This document shows, piece by piece, positions 1 through 6,017 of a stretch of DNA of 6,842 nt (position 1 is its first letter; each line of letters starts with the position of its first letter). Source of the DNA: UBA10427 sp003500135 (GTDB taxonomy: Bacteria; Bacteroidota; Bacteroidia; Cytophagales; Cyclobacteriaceae); contig CAWZYQ010000181.1 of assembly GCA_963966275.1 (NCBI GenBank), positions 1 to 6,842 of the forward strand. Direction: 5' to 3'. Below the pieces are notes generated by a model, which saw only the letters and a list, made by a program, of their open reading frames with translations, was not told the origin of the DNA and did not search any database. The position numbers and the translations under genes were made by a program.

Positions 1-127
1 GCACAAAACTATAAAACTATATGACCTTAACTAAACGGCATTAGATCCAGGTTTATTTCCAGTAATTTCCCCCCAATTAATTGCCATAAGGACCTGCGAT
101 TTGTAACTTAATATCAAAAGCACGGTC

Positions 128-826
128 ATGAAAACATTGATCATTTTTATAGTTTGTCTTTCAATTGGAGCCTTACAGACTGATCCATATGCCGACCAGC
201 GGGAGGATATGGTGGACCAGCAACTCAAGCGCCGTGGTGTCAATGATAAGGAAGTGCTGGAAGCTATGCGTACAGTTCCGAGGCACTTATTCGTACCCGA
301 AGAGCATGTAGGCCGGGCCTATCGCGACGGCCCGCTGCCCATCGGATACGGACAAACGATTTCCCAGCCGTATATTGTGGCCTACATGACCGAAATGATC
401 CGTCCGAAGCCGGAATTTAAAGCGCTCGAGATCGGCACGGGGTCAGGCTATCAGGCAGCAGTGCTGGCGGAAATTGTGGATCAGGTGTATACCATTGAAA
501 TTGTAGCGCCACTGGGTAAGGCGGCAAAAAAGAGGTTGGCCGATCTGGGCTATGACAATGTAGCGGTGAAGGTGGCCGATGGTTATTATGGCTGGGAAGA
601 ACACGCCCCGTTTGATGCCATAATTGTAACTGCGGCATCTGAATCCATACCGCCACCATTGATCAAACAGCTCAAAGATGGCGGGCGAATGGCTATTCCG
701 GTTGGTTCCCCGTTTTTAACGCAATACCTGATCCTGGTGAAAAAGAAAGGAGACGAGATCACCACGCACAATGAATTTCCGGTGCGTTTTGTGCCTTTTA
801 CCCGTTCCAAAGAAAAGGACGACTAA
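128..826 (+). CDS. pcm: Protein-L-isoaspartate O-methyltransferase with N-terminal signal sequence
   Basis: This 232-residue protein has the full set of PCMT motifs: QTISQPY (76-82), the SAM-binding loop LEIGTGSGY (100-108), an acidic E124 where the SAM ribose is expected to bind, DG (151-152), FDAIIVTAA (162-170), GGRMAIPVG (185-193) and PVRFVPF (218-224). The family methylates L-isoaspartyl residues of damaged proteins using SAM, starting their repair. Compared with the roughly 208-residue cytosolic E. coli enzyme, it carries about 20 extra N-terminal residues: a short basic start, a hydrophobic stretch (about 4-15) and a possible cleavage site near SIGA. This predicts export to the periplasm or membrane attachment. 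No good Shine-Dalgarno precedes the ATG, but the signal-like N-terminus and the lack of a better downstream start support it. The next gene begins 3 nt after the stop, implying one transcript. The family call is very sure; the location is inferred. Confidence 0.96.
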   Translation: MKTLIIFIVCLSIGALQTDPYADQREDMVDQQLKRRGVNDKEVLEAMRTVPRHLFVPEEHVGRAYRDGPLPIGYGQTISQPYIVAYMTEMIRPKPEFKALEIGTGSGYQAAVLAEIVDQVYTIEIVAPLGKAAKKRLADLGYDNVAVKVADGYYGWEEHAPFDAIIVTAASESIPPPLIKQLKDGGRMAIPVGSPFLTQYLILVKKKGDEITTHNEFPVRFVPFTRSKEKDD

Positions 827-829
827 ACA

Positions 830-3208
830 ATGGCGAATCTTAAAAACTACCATACGCCATTGTTTGTCATTTCCATCGCCATCATTTCTTTTCAATTGTG
901 TTTGGTGCAGCTACTCTCATACGTTCAGTGGCACCACTTTGCTTTTATGATCATTTCGATCGCGATGCTGGGCTTTGGCGCAGCCGGTACGGTACTTTCT
1001 ATTTTCAGTCGCTTTTTTTTGGCCAATAGCCAGTGGTCGTTGTTCATTTTCAGCGCTTTGTGCGCACTTTTATTATGCATGGCAATCCCACTGAGTCAGC
1101 TTCCGGTCTTTCGATTCGACTCCTTCCTGATCTTTTCAGATTTCAATCATATCCTGCGGTTTACAGGTACATGTTTCATTTTCTTTCTTCCATTTTTCTT
1201 CGGGGCGCTGGTGATCGGGCTGATCTTTTATGTGCAGGCCGAACACGTCGGGGTGATCTACTTTGCGAACCTTGCCGGATCGGCTGCGGGAGGTATGATC
1301 ATTCCTGTTCTGATGTGGTGGGTGGCTCCGGAATCCTTGCCTTATCTCGTAGCCATATTGCCGCTGATAGCTGCCTTTTTCCTGATACCGGATCATTCCG
1401 GGTCATATGCCCGAATGGTAATGTTCATCACCGCCATAACGGTAGTGGTATCTTTCGTTTTCAAACCGGAATTGAAAATGTCGGAATACAAGGACCTGGC
1501 GAAGGCTAAACTACTTCCCGGCGCCCAATTACATCACGAGCGGTTTAGTCCGTATGGCATGTTCCATATCCTGCAATCGCCGGTGATGCGACACGGACAT
1601 GGCGTAGGGCTGCATTTCGAAGGTGAAATCCCTGTACAACCTATGTATTTCATAAACGGCAACTGGATAGGGGCTCAACTGACTCAGCCGGATTCGGGGG
1701 TGCATTTACTCGATTTTGCGCCAATAGCCTTTCCTTTTCAGGTCGGTGGCATACATTCAGCCTTAATGCTTCAGGGCAACACTTTTACCGAAGCGGATTA
1801 TGCATCTTATAAGGGCACGGCACATATTGTGGCCACAGAGCCCAACCCGCAGATCAGGGATCTTTACATTGAAAATTGCGAAAAAAAATCCGTCAGCACG
1901 CAAGTTGAAATTATGCCCATAGAGCCGCGAACCTATCTGGAGGCATACGACAGGCAATTTGATTTGGTCAGTCTACCTTCGCTGGGCAGCTTTGGCGGTA
2001 ATGCCGGCATACATGCACTTGAAGAGGATTATTTATACACGCTTGAGGGTTTTCAGTCCATTTGGTCACACCTGACTCGTGACGGGTGGATGAAAATTAC
2101 GGTTTGGAATGATTATCCACCGCAGTATGCCCTCCGTCTGGCCCTCATGCTCCGCCAATTTATGGAAATGGAAACGGAAGATGTAGTGAATCAACATTTA
2201 CTTATTCTGAAGAGCTGGGGCTCTTACACGTTTTTCATCCATAAAAGCCGTTTGACAAACGATATCCGGCAAACTTTTGAAGATTTCTGTACAGCCAAAG
2301 GGTTTGAGGTTTTTAAGTATGATCCGGATGTCAATATTGACTATGCTACGATTGGCGAACAGACCGATCAGGGTGTGTTTGATCAGTTCCTGAATGCCGC
2401 CTTATTCCATGATCCCTGGTTGATCATGCAAGCATATGCTTTTCGTATGGAACCACCGACAGATAATTCTCCTTTTATTCATCAATTTCTAAAGAAGGCC
2501 AGCCTGCAAAAGCTCCGAAATACGTATTCGACTACTTCTGTACCGTATTTTGGCCTGGGCTACCTGATGGTTTGGATAACGATAGGTGTCGTGGTGGCGC
2601 TGGCGCTGGCATTTATCGTTTTACCCATTTTGATCAGGAAACAGCAACTCAGAAATGATAAAACCTGGATCATACTCTATTTTGGCAGTATAGGTTTGGG
2701 GTACCTATTCATTGAGATCAACCTTATTCAGCAGTGTATATTGTATTTTGGCAATCCGGTATATGCGGTTGCGGCCACCATCAGCACCATACTTTTGTTT
2801 TCAGGTCTGGGTAGTTTTGTTTCCGAAAAATGGGAGGGCGCCTGGTCGAAACTCCCATGGATCATTATTGGGGTTGTATTCCTGGCGATTATTAATGGTT
2901 TGATGTTCAATGGGTTTACATTGAGCACGGTAAATTATGGTCTGGCCATAAAACTGTTACTTTTCGTCCTGATGATCGGGCCCATCGCTTTTTTAATGGG
3001 CTTTCCTTTTCCACTGGCCATCAGTTATCTAAGTAAAAAACATCAGCAGGCCATACCGTGGGCATGGGGAGTGAACGGCTACTTTTCCGTCATCAGCAGT
3101 CCGCTGGCCATCATCCTGGCTGTGGAGTGGGGGTATCAAGTACTTTGGTTGCTGGCGGCAGCGCTATATGTTTTACCACTTATTGCACGCTTTTCCATTC
3201 AGAAGTAA
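830..3208 (+). CDS. Multi-pass membrane protein with spermidine-synthase-like (SAM-methyltransferase-fold) core
   Basis: This 792-residue protein has three parts. Residues about 10-210 contain six or seven hydrophobic segments. Residues about 215-560 form a soluble domain resembling spermidine synthase-like proteins: ATEPNP (335-340, first acidic residue of the Rossmann fold), FDLVSLPSLGSFGG (377-390), YLYTLEGF (401-408), DGWMKITVW (418-426) and DNSPF (545-549). Residues about 575-790 again hold six or seven membrane segments, with GLGYLFIEINLIQ (622-634), MGFPFPLA (723-730) and PWAWGVNGYFSVISSPLA (743-760), all typical of this membrane-fused family. The glycine-rich SAM loop is replaced by LMLQGNTFTEADYA (312-325), and the aminopropyltransferase catalytic Asp is not evident, so polyamine synthesis is doubtful. 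A Shine-Dalgarno-like AAGGA (815-819) lies inside the end of pcm. Substrate and role are unknown; membrane location and family are well supported. Confidence 0.9.
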   Translation: MANLKNYHTPLFVISIAIISFQLCLVQLLSYVQWHHFAFMIISIAMLGFGAAGTVLSIFSRFFLANSQWSLFIFSALCALLLCMAIPLSQLPVFRFDSFLIFSDFNHILRFTGTCFIFFLPFFFGALVIGLIFYVQAEHVGVIYFANLAGSAAGGMIIPVLMWWVAPESLPYLVAILPLIAAFFLIPDHSGSYARMVMFITAITVVVSFVFKPELKMSEYKDLAKAKLLPGAQLHHERFSPYGMFHILQSPVMRHGHGVGLHFEGEIPVQPMYFINGNWIGAQLTQPDSGVHLLDFAPIAFPFQVGGIHSALMLQGNTFTEADYASYKGTAHIVATEPNPQIRDLYIENCEKKSVSTQVEIMPIEPRTYLEAYDRQFDLVSLPSLGSFGGNAGIHALEEDYLYTLEGFQSIWSHLTRDGWMKITVWNDYPPQYALRLALMLRQFMEMETEDVVNQHLLILKSWGSYTFFIHKSRLTNDIRQTFEDFCTAKGFEVFKYDPDVNIDYATIGEQTDQGVFDQFLNAALFHDPWLIMQAYAFRMEPPTDNSPFIHQFLKKASLQKLRNTYSTTSVPYFGLGYLMVWITIGVVVALALAFIVLPILIRKQQLRNDKTWIILYFGSIGLGYLFIEINLIQQCILYFGNPVYAVAATISTILLFSGLGSFVSEKWEGAWSKLPWIIIGVVFLAIINGLMFNGFTLSTVNYGLAIKLLLFVLMIGPIAFLMGFPFPLAISYLSKKHQQAIPWAWGVNGYFSVISSPLAIILAVEWGYQVLWLLAAALYVLPLIARFSIQK

Positions 3209-3246
3209 TGACCGTAATTGATCAGCCTTTGGATGCAAATACCGGA

Positions 3247-3258
3247 TAGTGATCACTA
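3247..3258. repeat. 12-bp perfect palindrome
   Basis: TAGTGATCACTA reads identically on both strands, 38 nt after the stop of the membrane-protein gene. It has no loop, so it is a poor RNA hairpin; it could be a dimeric protein-binding site or chance. Nothing nearby distinguishes these. Confidence 0.3.
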
Positions 3259-3308
3259 ATAACTTTTAGATAATTTATGGGTAGTGGTATGACATAACAT
3301 GATTCAGG

Positions 3309-3500
3309 TTAAATTAGCTTTTTGGCGCTGTTTTTTACAAGCAGGTCCATCAAACACACCATGGTTTTAGTTTGGTTTTGACATATCTTGTTTGTTTTGA
3401 ATTTCCGGGGATAGTTTTCAGATTTAAGCATCAGTTGAAATGAGGCGGGAGACCGTTTTGTGTCTTGACCTTTTAGCAGTAGAAAGATTGTGGGCTTATC
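3309..3500 (-). other. Short antisense open frame, possible gene remnant or dispersed-repeat read-through
   Basis: On the minus strand the frame stays open for 63 codons between a TAG (3501-3503) and a TAA (3309-3311). The only useful ATG is at 3431, giving about 40 residues beginning MLKSENYPRKFKTN and ending KNSAKKLI. The composition is Lys- and Asn-rich and protein-like, but I recognise no domain and there is no Shine-Dalgarno. It could be the tail of a decayed gene or part of an interspersed repeat. I do not call it an expressed gene. Confidence 0.2.
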
Positions 3501-3536
3501 CTATTTTACTTTAACCTGATAAACCGTTCACCTTGT

Positions 3537-3544
3537 TATATTTG
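3537..3544 (+). promoter_or_regulatory. Candidate Bacteroidota-type -7 promoter box
   Basis: TATATTTG matches the Bacteroidota -7 consensus TAnnTTTG at every fixed position. The expected -33 TTTG about 20 nt upstream is poor (only TG at 3517-3518). If used, it would give a leader of about 210 nt before the lipoprotein gene at 3765. It is the best match to this consensus that I found by eye on the plus strand. Confidence 0.25.
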
Positions 3545-3764
3545 ATATCTATGGATTAAAAAATCCCGATCTAAGAAAAATAATGGTTTATAGGGGTAAA
3601 AAGCATATAAAGTGTGATAGTGTATATCAATCATTACAACTGCTTTGAAGAAAACAATTGCTTTAATCACAAACTTATGATTGATCAAAGTACTAATCCG
3701 TTGAGTAAGTAAAGTACCTGATTTAAAAGTTATAGTATTCATTAGACCATTTTATACACCAACT

Positions 3765-4160
3765 ATGAAAAAAAGATTTAAAAAACCGCTACTGTTCCTC
3801 CTGTTGCCCTTTTTGTTGGCCTTCCATTGTGAGGAGGAAAACACAGGTTTTGAAACGCTATACCTGTTACAGAATGATTCACGCTCCGACTTATTTTTAA
3901 TTAAGCCTGAAAGCCTAATCATTGAAATTGAAAGTAAGACCACCATGATGGTCGGAAGCGCCTTAAATTCAGAAACCAGTCCGATTTTGCCTTCGGAATC
4001 CTTCGTTTTCAATGGTATTAAGCTCTATAAAATGGATAGCGCTGATTTGATACTGGTTTACGATCAGGATCCCCTGAATGATGATCTTTGGGTTTTTAAC
4101 GAGCCATCCGTGAACCGTTTTGAGTATAAATTGGTCATTACTGATGCCTTAATTGATTAA
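3765..4160 (+). CDS. Small putative lipoprotein, function unknown
   Basis: The 131-residue product opens with a basic n-region (KKRFKK) and a strongly hydrophobic stretch (9-20), ending at Cys22. The preceding residues AFH are a poor lipobox, but Bacteroidota signals are permissive. The acidic run right after the cysteine (C-E-E-E) resembles the lipoprotein export signals that send Bacteroidota lipoproteins to the cell surface. The mature part is about 110 residues, probably beta-rich, with a distinctive C-terminal half: IKLYKMDSADLILVYD (85-100), NDDLWVFNEPS (105-115) and FEYKLVITD (119-127). I have the impression of an uncharacterised Bacteroidota lipoprotein family but cannot name one. No Shine-Dalgarno is evident. 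The barrel gene follows at least 63 nt downstream on the same strand, and the pair could be co-transcribed. The ORF is convincing; the function is unknown. Confidence 0.75.
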   Translation: MKKRFKKPLLFLLLPFLLAFHCEEENTGFETLYLLQNDSRSDLFLIKPESLIIEIESKTTMMVGSALNSETSPILPSESFVFNGIKLYKMDSADLILVYDQDPLNDDLWVFNEPSVNRFEYKLVITDALID

Positions 4161-4172
4161 ATCATTTATCCT

Positions 4173-4224
4173 GAACGATGTGTATCCGTGTAGGGTATTT
4201 GAGGCTTCACGGGGAAGAGATACA
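4173..4224 (+). repeat. Hairpin-forming repeat, copy upstream of the barrel gene
   Basis: Positions 4173-4191 match 4833-4851 at 15 of 19 positions in direct orientation, both beginning GAACGAT and ending CCGTGT. Here the repeat can fold by pairing TGTATC (4181-4186) with GATACA (4219-4224) and CGTG (4187-4190) with CACG (4208-4211). The 7-nt bulge on the right arm contains the Shine-Dalgarno-like GGGAAGA just before the alternative ATG at 4224. The structure is weaker than the downstream copy and may be a decayed copy of the same element. Confidence 0.4.
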
Positions 4225-4271
4225 TGAATTTTTGGGACCGCATAAATTATAATCTATTAATCCGGGGCAGT

Positions 4272-4775
4272 ATGAACCTTAAAATACTAACCTTACTGTT
4301 TTGCTTAATCAGTTTATCAGCATTTGGACAAACGGAACATAATGAAACCCGGAAAATAAGGAATGCGATTTATGTCGAAGCCCTGGGTAGTGGCTTACTA
4401 GGCTCGGTTAATTACGAAAGGCAATTGAGCAGGAACCCCTATTTTACAGCGAGAGTTGGTGTTGGTTTTTATACTGAAGGAAATTTTTATTTAACCATAC
4501 CTATTTCATTGCAGTATTTAATTGACTTAAAGAAAAATAATTTCATTGAGACGGGGATGGGTTACACCTGGGCTCAATTTGGAGCAGATGACTGTTTCCG
4601 TTGCGATGGAAGTGATAAAACTGATAATTATGGCAATCTGTATCTTTCCATTGGGTACAGAAAACATTTCGGAAATAAATGGATGTGGAAAGTCAGTTTT
4701 AGTCCATTGATCACAAATAATCATGATGCCAATTTTACTCCCTGGTTTGGGGCAGGATTGGGCAAGCGGTTCTAA
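4272..4775 (+). CDS. Small outer-membrane beta-barrel-like protein
   Basis: From the ATG at 4272 the product is 167 residues. It has a clean Sec signal peptide (MNLKILTLLF, hydrophobic to about residue 18) and a predicted cut after AFG, leaving Gln as the mature N-terminus. The rest alternates polar and hydrophobic residues as in a membrane beta-barrel: YVEALGSGLLGSVNYERQL (34-52), YFTARVGVGFY (57-67), FIETGMGYTWAQFG (91-104), GNLYLSIGYRKHF (121-133), and a terminal strand ending GAGLGKRF with the C-terminal Phe typical of outer-membrane proteins. A longer form from ATG 4224 adds 16 residues and has a better Shine-Dalgarno (GGGGAAG), but would put a polar extension before the signal peptide, so I prefer 4272. 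A loop contains DDCFRC (106-111). It could be a structural porin-like or adhesion protein; no specific role is evident. Confidence 0.82.
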   Translation: MNLKILTLLFCLISLSAFGQTEHNETRKIRNAIYVEALGSGLLGSVNYERQLSRNPYFTARVGVGFYTEGNFYLTIPISLQYLIDLKKNNFIETGMGYTWAQFGADDCFRCDGSDKTDNYGNLYLSIGYRKHFGNKWMWKVSFSPLITNNHDANFTPWFGAGLGKRF

Positions 4776-4832
4776 ATTAAAGGACTAATAAAAAGCAATC
4801 ATTCTTTATGTCTTCCGAAGTATGATGTAAAA

Positions 4833-4878
4833 GAACGATTTCAACCCGTGTCTCCTACACGGTCTAAATCACGTATTC
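4833..4878. repeat. REP-like imperfect palindrome downstream of the barrel gene
   Basis: A perfect 6-bp core stem CCGTGT (4846-4851) / ACACGG (4857-4862) with loop CTCCT is extended by GATTT (4837-4841) / AAATC (4866-4870) and, after small bulges, by GAA (4833-4835) / TTC (4876-4878). No T-run follows, so it is not a standard terminator. Its left half recurs upstream of the barrel gene at 4173-4191 (15 of 19 identical). The form resembles the repetitive extragenic palindromes associated with REP-type tyrosine transposases, but no such transposase is in the window. Confidence 0.5.
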
Positions 4879-4998
4879 CTTCATTTCATGAATCGATCTT
4901 TTAGGGCATCTGCTTTTCTTGTCCGCGTCGCAGAGGTTGGTGGTCATTAATGGTTTGTCAGAGCCCTTTCAGAACACTGAAAATAACGAACAGATTAT

Positions 4999-5141
4999 GG
5001 TTTAACCTGGGCAAAGTGCATGTTTACCGGTGCCTAGCGCAACTGTTTCAATGCTCCAATCGGGTTTGTGCAAATGATTATCTTAGCAGGGCCATCTCGG
5101 CATACATCGTTTCACTGACTTGGAAAGGAAGGGGCTCTGTA
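4999..5141 (+). repeat. Diverged direct repeat, copy A
   Basis: Copy A begins GGTTTAAC (4999-5006), includes TATCTTAGCAGGGCC (5079-5093, ending ahead of GCATACA at 5100-5106), and ends near GGGGCTCTGTA (5131-5141). Its most conserved block, 5071-5110, is 28/40 identical without gaps to 5891-5930 in copy B, at a constant offset of 820. The flanks align only with gaps. It lies directly upstream of the broken DUF3052 gene. Confidence 0.55.
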
Positions 5142-5179
5142 TCTCTATCGAATAATACAAAAGCAAAAATACTTAAAAA

Positions 5180-5608
5180 ATGAAAGCAGCTGGCTATTCC
5201 GGAACGCCATTGTCAAAGAAACTTGGGATCAAAAATGGATTTAAAATAAGCATCACTAATGAGCCGAAAGGCTATTTTGACTTATTTTCTGACCTTCCGG
5301 CTGATTTAAAAATTGTGTCTGATCATAAAATCAAAAAAGATTTTATCCACTATTTCACAAAGAGTGCTGCCGTACTGAATAAAGATTTAAAACAATTGAA
5401 ACAAGAAATTGAGAAAAATGGAATAATTTGGGTTTCCTGGCCAAAAAAAAACTGCCAACGTGGTAACCGACATAAATGGGAATATCGTAAGTGAAATAGG
5501 ATTAAGGGATGGACTTGTGGATATAAAATTTTTGCAGTGAATGAAATTTGGTCTGGGTTAAAATTCTTTATCCCAATAAAGATAGAAAGTAATAAAGCCG
5601 GTTTATAA
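5180..5608 (+). pseudogene. DUF3052-family protein, interrupted by two compensating frameshifts
   Basis: The start MKAAGYSGTPLSKKLGIKNG and the segment GIIWVSWPKK (81-90) are characteristic of DUF3052 proteins, which are small, soluble and of unknown function. The uninterrupted frame gives only 104 residues because it derails after WPKK. A run of nine A (5443-5451) appears one base too long; shifting frame there restores TANVVTDINGNIVSEIGL and GLVDIK. A second shift in the A4T5 run (5525-5533), one base too short, returns to the original frame as FAVNEIWSGLKF and ends at TAA 5606-5608. The rebuilt protein of about 142 residues matches the usual family length. Both lesions sit in homopolymers, so either sequencing error or real decay is possible. 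The gene is bracketed by diverged repeats. The family call is firm; whether it is truly a pseudogene is open. Confidence 0.85.
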
Positions 5609-5727
5609 CACATTGTATCGCAATTGCGGAACCTGAGTAGTGCAAGCAACAGCAATTTTTAAACTGGATCATGCTTTAGGCTTCGTCATGAAAGCCCAAA
5701 ATGCAATAAGATCAAGTGTTTAGGGTT

Positions 5728-5773
5728 ATTTTGGCACGGAGGCGTGGTAAACCATCACGGTGTGTACCAAAAT
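5728..5773. repeat. Imperfect inverted repeat (two-part hairpin)
   Basis: Outer arms ATTTTGG (5728-5734) and CCAAAAT (5767-5773) pair perfectly. CAC (5735-5737) pairs with GTG (5762-5764) across a 2-nt bulge. An inner stem CGTGGT (5743-5748) pairs with ATCACG (5754-5759), including one G-T pair, around a 5-nt loop. No T-run follows, so a structured-RNA or mobile-element end is more likely than a terminator. Confidence 0.4.
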
Positions 5774-5835
5774 GTTCATAAATGCTTGAGATTGAAGCAG
5801 CTTGGACTTGGAATAGAATGTTAATACGTGATTCA

Positions 5836-5970
5836 GGTTTAACGACAAACACCTCATCAAACAGCGTAGCTTCTACACCAACCTTTTCGAAAAGTAATCA
5901 TCTTCGCAGTGCCTATTCCGCATACAACGAAATACCGAAGATAGGGGAGGGATTTTGCACCTCTGTAATG
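5836..5970 (+). repeat. Diverged direct repeat, copy B
   Basis: Copy B starts GGTTTAAC (5836-5843), has the conserved block TCATCTTCGCAGTGCC (5898-5913) leading to GCATACA (5920-5926), and ends near CCTCTGTAATG (5960-5970). It matches copy A over 28 of 40 gap-free positions in the central block. Copy B has about a dozen extra bases (around GAGGGATTTTGCAC) that copy A lacks. It lies downstream of the DUF3052 remnant. Confidence 0.55.
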
Positions 5971-6017
5971 TAGTATGGCATTGGTGGTAACCTCATAACC
6001 AAAGAACTGAAATATGA

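Larger units (their letters stand above)
3209..3764. other. Intergenic region without a convincing gene
   Basis: About 556 nt separate the pcm unit from the small lipoprotein gene. Base composition drops to AT-rich here and remains so to the end of the window. I see no tRNA, no clear intrinsic terminator after 3208 and no frame with protein-family resemblance, apart from a short antisense open frame (3309-3500) listed separately. A 12-bp palindrome and one promoter-like box are the only sharp signals. The minus-strand open frame at 3536-3742 has no recognisable motif and I treat it as chance. Confidence 0.6.
4776..5179. other. Intergenic region with repeats, no convincing gene
   Basis: About 404 nt lie between the barrel gene and the DUF3052 remnant. 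It contains the palindromic element at 4833-4878 and repeat copy A at about 4999-5141, both listed separately. A plus-strand open frame at 4950-5183 simply reads through copy A, shares part of its predicted peptide with the frame through copy B, and ends inside the next start codon; I do not believe it is a gene. No clear terminator follows the barrel gene. Confidence 0.55.

Noticed and set aside
96..103. GCGATTTG as a -7 promoter box for pcm
   Set aside because: The TTTG half matches but TA is missing, and the nearest TTG (81-83) is too close to serve as a -33 element.
31..243. Minus-strand 70-codon frame overlapping the start of pcm
   Set aside because: Most of it is antisense to the well-supported pcm gene, and it shows no family motif.
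1033..1509. 158-codon plus-strand frame inside the membrane-protein gene
   Set aside because: It is an out-of-frame shadow of a gene with strong family motifs in the main frame, and its peptide is Arg/Cys/His-rich nonsense.
3536..3742. Minus-strand 68-codon frame in the 3209-3764 gap
   Set aside because: It has no recognisable motif and no Shine-Dalgarno, and its length is expected by chance in AT-rich DNA.
4846..4862. CCGTGT/ACACGG hairpin as the terminator of the barrel gene
   Set aside because: No T-run follows on either strand; the larger palindrome and its recurrence fit a repeat element better.
4950..5183. Plus-strand 77-codon frame overlapping the DUF3052 start by 4 nt
   Set aside because: The ATGA overlap looked like translational coupling, but the frame reads through repeat copy A and has no protein-family resemblance.
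5179..5608. Programmed frameshifting as the explanation for the DUF3052 gene
   Set aside because: Two opposite shifts would both be needed for one product, and only the first run is a classical slippery stretch; sequencing error or decay is simpler.
5350..5655. Minus-strand 101-codon frame across the DUF3052 remnant
   Set aside because: It is antisense to a region that encodes DUF3052 motifs on the plus strand and has no motif of its own.
5782..5973. Plus-strand 63-codon frame
   Set aside because: It reads through repeat copy B, and the peptide resemblance to the copy A frame is explained by the DNA repeat.
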